Assembly (NCBI RefSeq): GCF_002967075.1
Contig: NZ_PUGE01000007.1
Span: 1 to 64,000, forward strand
DNA: 64,000 nt
Reading direction: 5' to 3'
Origin: Corynebacterium sp. J010B-136
GTDB taxonomy: Bacteria; Actinomycetota; Actinomycetes; Mycobacteriales; Mycobacteriaceae
Shown: piece after piece, positions 53,251 to 61,843 of the stretch
Layout of the letters: the number at the start of each line of letters is the position of its first letter
Position numbering within the stretch: the stretch's first letter is position 1
Translations under genes and position numbers: made by a program
The notes under the pieces: model-generated
Told to the model about the DNA's origin: nothing
What the model saw: the letters and a program-made list of their open reading frames with translations, nothing else
Databases searched by the model: none

Positions 53251-53631
53251 CTAGTCGAGCTCAGGTAGCTCGCCCAGTGCTTCGTCATCGGCGCCGGTAT
53301 CAGCGGCTGCCTGAGAGATGAGCTCGTTGAGCTCTTGCTTTTCTTCGGGCTCCAAGATGGCGTCGGCATTCTTGCGATTGAATGCTTCCAGCTCCGTGAA
53401 AAATGGTGTCACTGCACCTTTGAGCTGTTCACCTGACGGGTCATCTGGGATCGCATCGAAAGCATCGAAAAGACGCTCAAGGATCGTACGAAGTGAAGGT
53501 AGTGCTTTGGGATCGAAAGGTTGGTCCCAAAACTCTTTCTCATCTTCGTTGAGGTAGTCACCCGTGGCGAATGACTCCAGATTGCTCATAAACTCGTCGA
53601 TTTGTGGCTGATAGGTCGCGCGAATGCTCAT
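53251..53631 (-). CDS. Small acidic protein of unknown function
   Basis: A 126-residue hypothetical protein, strongly acidic and mostly helical, starting MSIRATYQPQIDEFMSNLES. The central part has PFDPKALPSLRTILERLFDAF; the end is rich in E, D and A. There are no cysteines, membrane spans or signal peptide. ATG at 53631 with AGGGGA about 11 bases upstream; the longer frame runs into mshC. It follows mshC after 20 bases and is likely cotranscribed, but I see no direct link to mycothiol. Confidence 0.6.
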   Translation of the reverse strand: MSIRATYQPQIDEFMSNLESFATGDYLNEDEKEFWDQPFDPKALPSLRTILERLFDAFDAIPDDPSGEQLKGAVTPFFTELEAFNRKNADAILEPEEKQELNELISQAAADTGADDEALGELPELD

Positions 53632-53651
53632 GTGGATATTGTCCCCTAAAA

Positions 53652-54914
53652 CTAGGAAATGCGCACGCCCAACAGACCATCGACAGCTGTAGCTACTACC
53701 CCTGCTGCCTGTGCAGTGGAAGGAGTCTGCGCCCACTCATCGATTACCTGCAGTGCGCCGACGGTATCCAAGTCATCGGCAAGGCGCTCACGAAGCTGTG
53801 AAACTGCCTTGTTCGCCACGTCCTGAGCTTGGGTTTCATCAACGCCGACGCCTGCTGTTTGAGCATTGGTAAATGCGCTGCGCCAAGAATTGAGGCGTTC
53901 GATAGCGGTATTGAGTAGCTCGTCGGACCAGTCGCGATCGCCGCGATAATGGTGTGCATACAAACCGAGGCGGATCGCTGAAGGGTCGACGCCCTGCTCT
54001 ACTAACTTATGCACAAAGACGAGGTTGCCCAAGGACTTTGACATCTTGGTGCCCTCAAGACCGATCATGCCAGCGTGTACGTAGAATTCCGCCATGCGGT
54101 CTACACCCAATCCGGCCTCTGCATGAGCTGCTGAGTATTCGTGGTGCGGGTACTTCAGGTCCGAGCCACCGCCCTGAATTAAGAAGGAAGAACCGAGACG
54201 ATTTGTAGCGATTGCCGAACACTCCACGTGCCAGCCTGGTCGGCCAGGGCCGAATGGGGATTCCCAGGATGGCTCGCCTTCGCGCACAGCGCGCCACAAC
54301 AAAGCGTCGAGCGGATCTTTCTTGCCCGCTCGCTTGGGATCGCCACCGCGCTCTGCGAAGAACTCTTCCATGGTTGCGCGGTCATAATTCGATTCATAGC
54401 CAAATTGCTTGGTGGCATCGATAGACGCGTAAACGTCTGGATATTGCTCATCATCAACGACATAGGCAGCGCCATTTTCCAGGAGCTTTTGAGTCAGCTC
54501 GATGACTTCATCGATGGATTCGATAGCGCCGATGTAATCCTGCGGCGGCATGACTCCGAGCTGTTCCATATCGGAGCGGAAGAGCTGGACTTGGCTTTCG
54601 CCTAATTCGCGCCAGTCGACGCCATCGCGTTCTGCGCGCTCAAAGAGTGGATCGTCCACGTCGGTGACATTTTGGACGTAGTGAACCTTGTGCCCCTGGT
54701 CCAGGAGCATTCGGTAGATGACGTCGAAGGTGACGTAAGTTGCAGCGTGGCCGAGGTGCGTGGAGTCATAAGGGGTAATGCCGCAGACATACATTGTAGC
54801 TGTATCGCCTGCGACTTCGACAGGCTTGGTCTTCTCATCCGCTGAGTCGTAGAGATGCAACTGCGCAGCGGTGCCTGGAATTAGGGGTACGGACGGGATT
54901 GGCCAAGATTTCAT
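53652..54914 (-). CDS. mshC: Mycothiol ligase MshC
   Basis: A 420-residue enzyme linking cysteine to glucosaminyl-inositol with ATP, the third step of mycothiol synthesis. It is a cysteinyl-tRNA synthetase relative: C-G-I-T-P-Y-D (zinc ligand and nucleotide site), the HIGH-like HLGHAATYV, zinc ligands in [11 protein letters not shown] and [11 protein letters not shown], and KMSKSLGN. The family's anticodon domain is absent and the length fits MshC. ATG at 54914 ([14 protein letters not shown]) matches the usual start. Follows uppP after 33 bases. Confidence 0.95.
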   Translation of the reverse strand: MKSWPIPSVPLIPGTAAQLHLYDSADEKTKPVEVAGDTATMYVCGITPYDSTHLGHAATYVTFDVIYRMLLDQGHKVHYVQNVTDVDDPLFERAERDGVDWRELGESQVQLFRSDMEQLGVMPPQDYIGAIESIDEVIELTQKLLENGAAYVVDDEQYPDVYASIDATKQFGYESNYDRATMEEFFAERGGDPKRAGKKDPLDALLWRAVREGEPSWESPFGPGRPGWHVECSAIATNRLGSSFLIQGGGSDLKYPHHEYSAAHAEAGLGVDRMAEFYVHAGMIGLEGTKMSKSLGNLVFVHKLVEQGVDPSAIRLGLYAHHYRGDRDWSDELLNTAIERLNSWRSAFTNAQTAGVGVDETQAQDVANKAVSQLRERLADDLDTVGALQVIDEWAQTPSTAQAAGVVATAVDGLLGVRIS

Positions 54915-54947
54915 GCCTGCTATCGTACCTAGCTTCAACCGTTAAGT

Positions 54948-55820
54948 TTAAAAGGGTTGGAGAACTCCGATTGCCAGCAGAATCATAACGAAGATACCCA
55001 CTGGGATTCGGTAGGCCGCGAACCACTCGAAGGAGTGGTTGGAAACAAACTTTAACAGCCACGCGATGGAGGCGTAACCAACCACGAACGCAACTGCCGT
55101 ACCGACTAGAAGTTGCATGCCGGACGCGGCTTGGCCAGCAGCCGGATCGAAGGCATCGGGAAGCGAAAAAAGGCCTGATGCCAGTACTGCGGGAATAGCC
55201 AGCAGGAAGGAAAATCGGGTTGCAACTTCGCGGTCAAGACCGAGGAACAGACCACCGGAAATGGTTCCACCCGAACGAGATACGCCAGGAATCAGCGCCA
55301 AGCACTGGCAGAGACCCATGATGATGGCGTCTTTCATCGTCAGCTCATCAAAGCCGCGATTTTTCTTACCCACGCGCTCAGCGACGATGAACACCAGCGA
55401 GAACAAAATCAGCATTCCTGCGGTAATCCACAGGTTGCGCAGCGCATCGCGAATAAGGTCCTTGCCCACGAGTCCCAGAACGCCGATGGGAATGGAGCCC
55501 ACGATGACAAACCAGCCCATCTTCCAATCCTGGCCGCGGGATTCTTTATCAACCCAGCCTTTGAACCAGCCGGTGAGAATTTGCCAGATCATCTTGGCGA
55601 AGAAGACCACTACGGCAAGCTCTGTGCCAAGCTGAATCACTGCGGTGAAGGAAGCACCTGCATCCTGGCCCCAAAAAAGCTCGGACACGATCCGGAGGTG
55701 GCCGGAAGAGCTCACGGGGAGAAACTCGGTCAGCCCTTGGACAATGGACAGGACTAAGACCTGCACCCAGGACATGTCGGTCATTTCGGTTGTAGATTGC
55801 GCAAGAGTCAGATTTTCCAC
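54948..55820 (-). CDS. uppP: Undecaprenyl-diphosphatase UppP (BacA)
   Basis: A 290-residue membrane phosphatase that recycles undecaprenyl or decaprenyl diphosphate, the carrier of cell wall building blocks; gives bacitracin tolerance. The signature [14 protein letters not shown] (about 30-43) with catalytic Glu and Ser-Ser-Gly-His, and the second motif [11 protein letters not shown] are present; eight spans are predicted. GTG start with AGGATA 6 bases upstream; ATG at 55784 is possible. Divergent to the lipoprotein gene with 63 bases between. Confidence 0.95.
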   Translation of the reverse strand: MENLTLAQSTTEMTDMSWVQVLVLSIVQGLTEFLPVSSSGHLRIVSELFWGQDAGASFTAVIQLGTELAVVVFFAKMIWQILTGWFKGWVDKESRGQDWKMGWFVIVGSIPIGVLGLVGKDLIRDALRNLWITAGMLILFSLVFIVAERVGKKNRGFDELTMKDAIIMGLCQCLALIPGVSRSGGTISGGLFLGLDREVATRFSFLLAIPAVLASGLFSLPDAFDPAAGQAASGMQLLVGTAVAFVVGYASIAWLLKFVSNHSFEWFAAYRIPVGIFVMILLAIGVLQPF

Positions 55821-55869
55821 GCCGGTTATCCTACCCCGCGCGTGGTTCTTTCCTGGTTAGGCCAGCTGA

Positions 55870-55875
55870 TAGAAT
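55870..55875 (+). promoter_or_regulatory. -10 hexamer 8 bases before the lipoprotein start
   Basis: TAGAAT ends 8 bases before GTG at 55884 with no ribosome binding site between, as expected of a leaderless transcript. It supports the GTG as start, since the longer frame would lie upstream of the promoter. Confidence 0.5.
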
Positions 55876-55883
55876 GGCCAATC

Positions 55884-56921
55884 GTGTATTCATCTTCTGG
55901 TGCAAAAAAGTTCTTGGTCGGCATAATTGCTGCATCATCGCTGGTCATTACAGCGTGCAGCTACAATCCAAATGAAGGCAATGAAACTGAGGTGCAAGGC
56001 AATGCCACGCCAGCATCTTCGCCGCAGGATACTGATCCCGCAGGTAACGTCGAAGAATACGGCGAGATCAGTGATATCGCTCATGTTGGAGACACGATTT
56101 CCGTTCGCTCTGAGGACACCATTACCTTCGGCGCCCCCAACTCCTTGGGCAATCCCCTGAAGATTTCCCCTTCGTGCGGTGACCTGAATTCCTCTGCTGG
56201 CTTCTTCTTTATCGGCTGCGGGGACAAGGTCTACAAGATTGACCCAAACAACCCCAGCGATCCCCGCGTGATTCCGGTTGATGTCGACTTTGCGGTCACC
56301 GCCGCAACTGAGTTGTCTTCCGGCGAGCTTTTCCTTGCATCGAATGAGACCAAAGACATCGTCATTTATAAAGACGGTGAAGTGATTGATGATTTCACGG
56401 TTGAAGAACCCTCTGATCAACTCCTTGCGGTTCCGAACCAGGCCGGCGTCGATAACGTCATCCGCATCAACCGCGAGGCAACGACGATTCAAAACCTGGA
56501 TTGGGAAAACTCCCGCGAAGGTGGACGCCTTCGCGCAGGCATTGGTCTTGGCCAAGGCACAGTCGGTGAAGATGGCACCATTTTGGTTTCGGACACCCTC
56601 GGTGGCCGCCTCATGGTCTACACCTCTGAAGACGTTGTCCGCCAACATCAATTTGGCCCAGTTGACGGCTCACCATGGGGTGTGGCCTGGGATGAAAAGC
56701 GTCAGATTGCTTGGGTAACGACCACCGATAATAACTTGGTGCACGGTTTTAATATCTCCACTGGTGTGCCTGAACTGGTCACAACGTTAGGGACCGTCGC
56801 TGATGCGCAAAGCATTCAGGCTTTGGACAATGGCGACCTTGTGATCGGCTCTGCAACGGGTGCTGGTCTGCAGGTTATTCCCGCTGCTGACATCGATGAA
56901 TCTGTAGAAAACCCTAAGTAA
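55884..56921 (+). CDS. Putative beta-propeller lipoprotein
   Basis: A 345-residue secreted protein. A short signal peptide ends in the lipobox I-T-A-C with lipid-attachment Cys at residue 25, then a polar linker rich in N, E, P and S. From about 60 the sequence is built of short strands with recurring patterns ([64 protein letters not shown]) like NHL or WD-type propeller blades; two cysteines may form a disulfide. Ligand unknown. pyrD follows beyond a hairpin. GTG start from the promoter position and signal peptide. Confidence 0.7.
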   Translation: MYSSSGAKKFLVGIIAASSLVITACSYNPNEGNETEVQGNATPASSPQDTDPAGNVEEYGEISDIAHVGDTISVRSEDTITFGAPNSLGNPLKISPSCGDLNSSAGFFFIGCGDKVYKIDPNNPSDPRVIPVDVDFAVTAATELSSGELFLASNETKDIVIYKDGEVIDDFTVEEPSDQLLAVPNQAGVDNVIRINREATTIQNLDWENSREGGRLRAGIGLGQGTVGEDGTILVSDTLGGRLMVYTSEDVVRQHQFGPVDGSPWGVAWDEKRQIAWVTTTDNNLVHGFNISTGVPELVTTLGTVADAQSIQALDNGDLVIGSATGAGLQVIPAADIDESVENPK

Positions 56922-56933
56922 TATATTTTCACC

Positions 56934-56963
56934 AAGGCTTCGATTATTCGGGGCCTTTATTTT
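56934..56963 (+). terminator. Hairpin between lipoprotein gene and pyrD
   Basis: AAGGCTTCGA pairs with TCGGGGCCTT (10 pairs, two G-U) around TTAT, followed by TATTTTA. It ends about 20 bases before the pyrD start. It can be a terminator of the lipoprotein gene or an attenuator for pyrD. Confidence 0.6.
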
Positions 56964-56985
56964 AGGCTCTGGAAGGTCAACCGCA

Positions 56986-58128
56986 ATGAACTTTGTTAAC
57001 AAGCTTGGATCGAATGCTGGAAGATTGGCGAATTCGGCTCGCCGCACTGGGTACGAGCTCGCGCTCAAGACTATGTTCAAAATTGATCCAGAACGTATCC
57101 ACGTCATGGCCAATTCGCTTATGGGCGCAATCAATAAGGTCCCACCGGTGTACAAGGCGCTCGGAGCAGTCTTGCCGGTCAATGATCCGGTGCTGGCACA
57201 GGAAGTCTTCGGCGTCACCTTTCCACGGCCACTGGGTCTTGCTGCAGGCTTTGATAAAAACGCCGCTGCTGCGGACGCATGGTCTGCAATCGGCTTTGGC
57301 TATGCGGAGCTTGGCACGGTAACCGCTAAGGGGCAGCCAGGCAATCCTCAGCCACGCTTGTTCCGCTTGCCGGAAGATAAAGCCATCTTGAACCGCATGG
57401 GCTTTAACAACGCAGGCGCAGCGGAAGCCGCACGCAACCTGCACAAGCGCAAAACTAAGAGCGTCATTGGAATCAATATCGGAAAGACTAAAGTCACCCC
57501 GGCAGATGAAGCAGTTGCTGATTACCGTCGCTCCGCCTCACTACTGGGAGACCTTGCGAACTTCCTCGTTGTGAATGTCTCCTCCCCTAATACGCCGGGC
57601 TTGCGCGATCTCCAGGCCGTAGAATCTTTGCGCCCGATTCTCTCGGCCGTGCAAGAATCCACGTCAGTTCCGGTGCTGGTGAAGATTGCGCCTGATCTCT
57701 CCGATGAAGATGTCGACGCAGTCGCTGACCTTGCCGTTGAACTTGGACTCGCCGGCATCGTGGCGACCAACACCACCATCTCGCGTGAAGGCTTAAATTC
57801 CGATGACCAGTTCGTGCGCGAATTAGGAGCAGGTGGCATCTCCGGCGCTCCAGTCGCAGCACGCTCGCTCGAGGTCTTAAAGCGTCTCTATGCGCGTGTG
57901 GGCGACAAGCTCGTGATTATCTCAGTCGGCGGTATTACTACCCCACAGCAAGCCTGGGAGCGCATCACCAGCGGTGCTAGCTTGCTGCAGGGATACACGG
58001 GATTGATTTATGGCGGACCGGACTGGATTCGCGATATCCATAAGGCCATCGCAGCGCAGATCCGCGCGCATGGCTTGAGCAATATCTCAGAGGCAGTTGG
58101 CTCTGGTTTGGGCTGGAAGCACGGCTAA
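56986..58128 (+). CDS. pyrD: Dihydroorotate dehydrogenase (quinone), class 2
   Basis: A 380-residue flavoprotein of pyrimidine synthesis oxidising dihydroorotate to orotate with menaquinone. Class 2 type: an N-terminal helical extension (about 1-70) for membrane and quinone, then [32 protein letters not shown] (FMN and orotate binding), [14 protein letters not shown] with the catalytic serine, and [13 protein letters not shown] plus [13 protein letters not shown] at the phosphate site. GGAAGG 9 bases before the ATG. Confidence 0.96.
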   Translation: MNFVNKLGSNAGRLANSARRTGYELALKTMFKIDPERIHVMANSLMGAINKVPPVYKALGAVLPVNDPVLAQEVFGVTFPRPLGLAAGFDKNAAAADAWSAIGFGYAELGTVTAKGQPGNPQPRLFRLPEDKAILNRMGFNNAGAAEAARNLHKRKTKSVIGINIGKTKVTPADEAVADYRRSASLLGDLANFLVVNVSSPNTPGLRDLQAVESLRPILSAVQESTSVPVLVKIAPDLSDEDVDAVADLAVELGLAGIVATNTTISREGLNSDDQFVRELGAGGISGAPVAARSLEVLKRLYARVGDKLVIISVGGITTPQQAWERITSGASLLQGYTGLIYGGPDWIRDIHKAIAAQIRAHGLSNISEAVGSGLGWKHG

Positions 58129-58136
58129 GTAAAAAG

Positions 58137-58179
58137 CAGCTAGGGCTACCACTATTTTTCAAGTGGTAGCCCCTAGCTG
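58137..58179. terminator. Terminator after pyrD
   Basis: CAGCTAGGGCTACCACT and AGTGGTAGCCCCTAGCTG form a 17-base stem with one bulge, around ATTTTTCA. It lies between pyrD and the convergent membrane-protein gene. Confidence 0.8.
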
Positions 58180-58205
58180 TATCTATCCAGGACGAGCCCG
58201 TGGGA

Positions 58206-58622
58206 CTAAGCCTTGGGCATCACCGAACGCCGCAGGATGAGCGCACACAATAACGCCGCGCCGCCGTAGAGCACCAAGAAAGACTGGTGCTGGACGAGAT
58301 AAACATTCTGCGGGACAAAGCGGCTGCCGATAATCAGCAGCACTGCTATCGCCAATGCAACTACTTGGACGACACTGGACTTTTGGTCAGTTCGGACCGT
58401 AGCAAAACCACCGACGAGCAATGCGGCGATGATGATTGCGACGCGGATAGGCGTCCATGCAAAAGGTGTTCCCCATCCATCAGTAAATACTGCAACTAGT
58501 GCGAGTAGGAACAACACTGCCGCCAGCGCCATGAAGGCACCGCCGACGCGAACTTGAATGGGAATGCTCACGCCCGGGTTCTTGCCCGAGCTCTGAGAAG
58601 ACTGAGGGGAATTTTGCGCCAT
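58206..58622 (-). CDS. Small four-span membrane protein
   Basis: A 138-residue hypothetical protein. After a polar start (about 1-22, rich in S, Q, N) four hydrophobic segments follow at about 26-46, 58-77, 85-101 and 115-131, with short loops. No motif that I recognise. The end MPKA is basic. It lies 24 bases after the PEBP gene on the same strand and is probably cotranscribed. Confidence 0.6.
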   Translation of the reverse strand: MAQNSPQSSQSSGKNPGVSIPIQVRVGGAFMALAAVLFLLALVAVFTDGWGTPFAWTPIRVAIIIAALLVGGFATVRTDQKSSVVQVVALAIAVLLIIGSRFVPQNVYLVQHQSFLVLYGGAALLCALILRRSVMPKA

Positions 58623-58646
58623 GGTTAATTAGATTAACTGGTCGGC

Positions 58647-59183
58647 TTAGTTTTGTTCGTACCAACCCCACAAGATGGAACGTCCAATGGTGTGGAAGTA
58701 GAGATTGAAGCCCAAAACCGTAGGTGTTGCGTCCGGATCGATATCGAGCGTCTCCACATCGAGAGCATGCACGGAATATAGGTAACGGTGCGGTGCGTGA
58801 CCTGCTGGTGGCTGCGGGCCGTAATACTCACGCTGCCCGCCGTCGTGCTTCAAGGAGATAACACCTTCGATGCCCAGGTCGGCTTGCGAGCCTGCTCCTT
58901 GTGGCAATTCCGTGACATCCGCAGGGATGTTGAACGCTGCCCAGTGCCAGAAGCCGGCACCTGTTGGCGCATCGGGATCCAACAGGGTTACTGCCAAAGA
59001 CTTCGTACCTTCAGGAAGATCCGCCCACTGCAGCTGTGGGGAAACATTTGATGGTGCGCGGAATTGCTCTGCAATCTCATCGCCATCGGCGAGGTCGGTG
59101 GAAGTCAAAGTAAATGCTGGAGGGTTGCCCAGTGGTTCATATGGATCTGGGCCTGGAAAGCGGGCTTCATTGTATGTAGGCAT
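58647..59183 (-). CDS. YbhB/YbcL-type phosphatidylethanolamine-binding (PEBP) protein
   Basis: A 178-residue protein of the Raf-kinase-inhibitor-like family. Motifs around the anion-binding pocket are LLDPDAPTGAGFWHWAAFNIPADV (D-P-D-A-P and H-W) and QREYYGPQPPAGHAPHRYLYSVHAL (G-P-x-P-P-x-G-x-x-H-R-Y). No signal peptide, so probably cytoplasmic. ATG at 59183 with ATGGAG upstream; the longer frame adds 50 residues unlike the family. Ligand and role in bacteria are unknown. Confidence 0.88.
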   Translation of the reverse strand: MPTYNEARFPGPDPYEPLGNPPAFTLTSTDLADGDEIAEQFRAPSNVSPQLQWADLPEGTKSLAVTLLDPDAPTGAGFWHWAAFNIPADVTELPQGAGSQADLGIEGVISLKHDGGQREYYGPQPPAGHAPHRYLYSVHALDVETLDIDPDATPTVLGFNLYFHTIGRSILWGWYEQN

Positions 59184-59439
59184 AGCTCCATTTGTACCGG
59201 AGATCACAGAATTTTTCCGTGGCCTACCAGATCTCGCCCGCGTAGATCCCAGCAGAAAACATGGACCGCGCCTCTCGACACGGTCACACCATCTGACACC
59301 AATGTGTTTTATAAGACGGTTTGACGTGACCAATAGTCGCGTTTTAGCGCATTGAGCTGGCGATTTGTAAGGTGTGCTAGTTAACCGATACAGTTAGTCC
59401 GTGCCTAACGGAGCCCTGTGCCTCGTTATATAACACCCA

Positions 59440-59525
59440 GCCCGGGTGGCGGAATGGCAGACGCGCTAGCTTGAGGTGCTAGTGTCCTATTAACGGACGT
59501 GGGGGTTCAAGTCCCCCTCCGGGCA
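59440..59525 (+). tRNA. tRNA-Leu (anticodon GAG)
   Basis: An 86-base cloverleaf: acceptor GCCCGGG (59440-59446) with TCCGGGC (59518-59524), D-arm GCG/CGC, anticodon stem CTAGC/GCTAG with loop TTGAGGT (59471-59477), so anticodon GAG for CUC and CUU; a long variable arm as in class II tRNAs; T-arm GGGGG/CCCCC with TTCAAGT. CCA is not encoded. The discriminator is A, as usual for leucine. Confidence 0.96.
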
Positions 59526-59534
59526 CAATATTTT

Positions 59535-59569
59535 AGTCCTAGGTTGCATAATGCGGCCTAGGACTTTTT
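59535..59569 (+). terminator. Rho-independent terminator of tRNA-Leu
   Basis: AGTCCTAGG (59535-59543) and CCTAGGACT (59557-59565) make a 9-base stem followed by TTTTT, ten bases after the tRNA. Confidence 0.85.
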
Positions 59570-59593
59570 GCTTGCTGGAAGGTTATAGCGCTG

Positions 59594-60334
59594 GTGTCAT
59601 CGTTTATGTCGTGGATTAAAAGCTTCGCTGAGTTTCTAGGTGGGCTTTTAAAAGACGCCGTGGCATCGATAAGCCAATGGAGCTGGACACGACGTTTGAT
59701 AGTCGCAGCAGCGACCATCGCAGTGTTGGCCGTTATTTTCTTTGTGGACCTGCCCGGCGTTGAGCAACTGCGCACATGGGCCAATGGGGCTGGTTCTTGG
59801 TTCATAGCTCTGTTTTGGCTGTGCTATGTCATCCTCACCCTCTTTCCCCTTCCAAGGACAATCTGGACGGTGTCTGCGGGCGTTCTCTTCGGTCCGGTAA
59901 CCGGGTTAGCGATTTCCTTAACTGCCCTGACCGTTTCCGCCGTGATCGCACTTTTAGTTGTGCGCGGACTGCTTGGTGATTGGATGCGTCCGCGGCTGAA
60001 CCACCCAGCGGTCGCGGGAATTAATGCCCACCTCGAGCACCGCGGGTGGCTTGCCATCGCCTCCTTGCGCTTGGTAGCAGGGGTCCCCTTTTCCTTGCTT
60101 AACTACGCCGCGGCGTTGACAGCTATTCCCGTGGGACAATTTGCCGTTGCCACGCTGGTCGGGTCGATCCCAACTACGGCAATCGGTGTCTTTTTCGGCG
60201 ACCTATTAACAGGGCAAATGCACCCTGGAATCATCGCGGCGATGATCGTGTGTGCCCTAGTGGGAGTCGGTGGATTAATCCTCGACTCGCGGATGCCAGT
60301 TACACAATTAAGTCAAGGCAACACCGTAGACTAG
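59594..60334 (+). CDS. TVP38/TMEM64 (VTT-domain) membrane protein
   Basis: A 246-residue membrane protein of the VTT/DedA-like superfamily, with about six hydrophobic segments. The VTT core shows PRTIWTVSAGVLFGPVTGLAIS, then RGWLAIASLRLVAGVPFSLLNYAA and the end GSIPTTAIGVFFGDLL. Relatives act as lipid scramblases or undecaprenyl-phosphate flippases; whether this one does is unknown. GTG start, GGAAGG 11 bases upstream, or ATG at 59606. Followed by the HTH gene after 5 bases, but that gene seems to have its own promoter. Confidence 0.8.
   Translation: MSSFMSWIKSFAEFLGGLLKDAVASISQWSWTRRLIVAAATIAVLAVIFFVDLPGVEQLRTWANGAGSWFIALFWLCYVILTLFPLPRTIWTVSAGVLFGPVTGLAISLTALTVSAVIALLVVRGLLGDWMRPRLNHPAVAGINAHLEHRGWLAIASLRLVAGVPFSLLNYAAALTAIPVGQFAVATLVGSIPTTAIGVFFGDLLTGQMHPGIIAAMIVCALVGVGGLILDSRMPVTQLSQGNTVD
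60327..60332 (+). promoter_or_regulatory. -10 hexamer 7 bases before the HTH-protein start
   Basis: TAGACT overlaps the stop region of the VTT-protein gene and ends 7 bases before the ATG at 60340. No ribosome binding site, so a leaderless internal promoter is likely. Confidence 0.5.
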
Positions 60335-60339
60335 TTGTT

Positions 60340-60939
60340 ATGTTAGCTGTCCATGCACGTTACCGTGGCCGCGCTGTACGGCGCGCTGAATTAGTTGAAC
60401 GCTCCGCCGCTGCACTCTCGACTTTGGATGGTGTCGGTGAGTTTGAGTTTCTTGGCGTCGAAGATATTTGCGCCGAAGTCGACACTGCGACAGCAGTGTG
60501 CGAGGTTGCCATGGCATTGCTTGCCGATGGCTCCTGGGCCATCTCCATCGGTATCTCCCACGATGACGCTAAAAAGACTGCAACGCAGGGTCTGAAAGCA
60601 TCGGCACGCCCGGGCCAGGTCTATGCCACCATCGAACCTGCCATCGCCAGCGGCACTGGCTCAAAGGCAGCGAAAGAAAAGGCGAAGAAGGATGCCTCCA
60701 ATATTGTCGCAGCCTTTGCCCTATTAAGTTTCGTTCTTGGAAAGCGCACGGCGGAAGGGCGTGAGGCGACCTCCTTGGTGCGCTCGGGCTTTAACCAAAA
60801 TGAAGCTGCTGAAGAATTAGGTATTTCTAAGCAGGCCATGTCCCAGCGGCTGCAAGCTGCCGGGTGGGCTGCTGAGGGCGCGGGGTGGCAACTAGCAGTT
60901 AATCTGATTGCTGCCGCAAACCCTTCTTTAGAATCTTAA
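60340..60939 (+). CDS. Helix-turn-helix protein of unknown function
   Basis: A 199-residue cytoplasmic protein. The last third contains a helix-turn-helix like that of sigma factor region 4 or transposon resolvases (SGFNQNEAAEELGISKQAMSQRLQAAGW, about 150-178). The middle is lysine- and alanine-rich. The N-terminal 100 residues (LDGVGEFEFLGVEDICAEVDT, SWAISIGISHDD) look like a small alpha/beta domain reminiscent of SatD or nucleotidyl-cyclase-like regulators, a weak guess. Its 3' end shares a hairpin with the convergent DUF3097 gene. Confidence 0.6.
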   Translation: MLAVHARYRGRAVRRAELVERSAAALSTLDGVGEFEFLGVEDICAEVDTATAVCEVAMALLADGSWAISIGISHDDAKKTATQGLKASARPGQVYATIEPAIASGTGSKAAKEKAKKDASNIVAAFALLSFVLGKRTAEGREATSLVRSGFNQNEAAEELGISKQAMSQRLQAAGWAAEGAGWQLAVNLIAAANPSLES

Positions 60940-60954
60940 GACTTCTAAAGAAGG
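60922..60954. terminator. Hairpin overlapping two convergent stop codons
   Basis: CCTTCTTTAGAA (60922-60933) and TTCTAAAGAAGG (60943-60954) are perfect 12-base arms. The stop of the HTH gene is in the loop and that of DUF3097 in the right arm, so the terminator is built from coding sequence of both genes. Confidence 0.65.
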
Positions 60955-61805
60955 TCGTGCTTGGAAAGCTCTGGTGTGGTCACAAAGTCCACTAAGCGCT
61001 CGACTGCGCCTATCAAGGTTGAGTCTAGATCTCGGAAGTTGTTGACCGAATTGTAGACGCGGCGCCAGCCTTCTTTCGGGTCTGACCAGCCTAGGCGCTC
61101 GCATACGCCAGTCTTCCAGTCCTCACCATAAGGAACGTCGGGCCAGGCTTTAATCCCGACGGCCTGGGGTTTTACCGCCGCCCAAATATCGATAAAAGGA
61201 TGGCCAGTAACTAGCACGTGCTCCCCTACGGTTTCAGTCATGCGGGTTTCTTTGGAGCCCTGCACCAAGTGGTCCGCGAGCACGCCAACGCGACGGCCTT
61301 TTTCCGGCCTAAATTCAGCCAATCGCTCTTCTAAGTTGTCGAGTCCTTCCAGATATTCCACCACGACGCCCTCGACGCGCAGGTCATGCCCCCAGACGCG
61401 TTCGATGATGGCCGCATCATGAATACCTTCGACCCAAATCCGTGAGGGCGCCGCAACTTTAGCTTCCACATTCGCTACACGCCGTGAGCCTGAATTCGAC
61501 TTTGTCTCGGTCTGACGCGGGGCGACATAACGCTCGAGGGAAACGCGGTTTCCTTCATATAGAAAGCCGCCTTTAATCAGGTTGAATACTCGCTGGGCAC
61601 CGTAGCGGTCTTCTAAGCGGATAACGTCTCCGTAGACGGTTTTATCAACCCCCATGACAGCACCCACGAAGTCATCACCAAAGACTTCCACTACCATGCC
61701 CGGCTTGGCGGGAATGACGGGATATTCAACGGGTTTATTTCGGGCGTGTCCACCGAGGATATCGCCTGCATAAGGATCGCGGGAAGAAAAACTCATGCCG
61801 GCCAT
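60945..61805 (-). CDS. DUF3097 domain protein
   Basis: A 286-residue protein of the actinobacterial DUF3097 family. Recognisable are the opening DPYAGDILGGHARNKPVEYPVIPAKPG, RIWVEGIHDAAIIERVWGHDLR (a Toprim-like acidic motif), VVEYLEGLDNLEERL, and VLVTGHPFIDIWAAVKPQAVGIKAWPDVPYGEDWK. The Toprim-like residues hint at nucleic acid or nucleotide processing, but no activity is known. Start ATG at 61805 or 61796; the longer frame overlaps the divergent gene. Neither start has a strong ribosome binding site. Confidence 0.8.
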   Translation of the reverse strand: MAGMSFSSRDPYAGDILGGHARNKPVEYPVIPAKPGMVVEVFGDDFVGAVMGVDKTVYGDVIRLEDRYGAQRVFNLIKGGFLYEGNRVSLERYVAPRQTETKSNSGSRRVANVEAKVAAPSRIWVEGIHDAAIIERVWGHDLRVEGVVVEYLEGLDNLEERLAEFRPEKGRRVGVLADHLVQGSKETRMTETVGEHVLVTGHPFIDIWAAVKPQAVGIKAWPDVPYGEDWKTGVCERLGWSDPKEGWRRVYNSVNNFRDLDSTLIGAVERLVDFVTTPELSKHDLL

Positions 61806-61829
61806 TTTATCGCCACAAGCAGTCTCCAC

Positions 61830-61835
61830 TAGACT
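61830..61835 (+). promoter_or_regulatory. -10 hexamer 8 bases before the start at 61844
   Basis: TAGACT ends 8 bases before the ATG at 61844, again without ribosome binding site. Same hexamer and almost same spacing as at 60327-60332. Confidence 0.5.
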
Positions 61836-61843
61836 GGCTCGCC

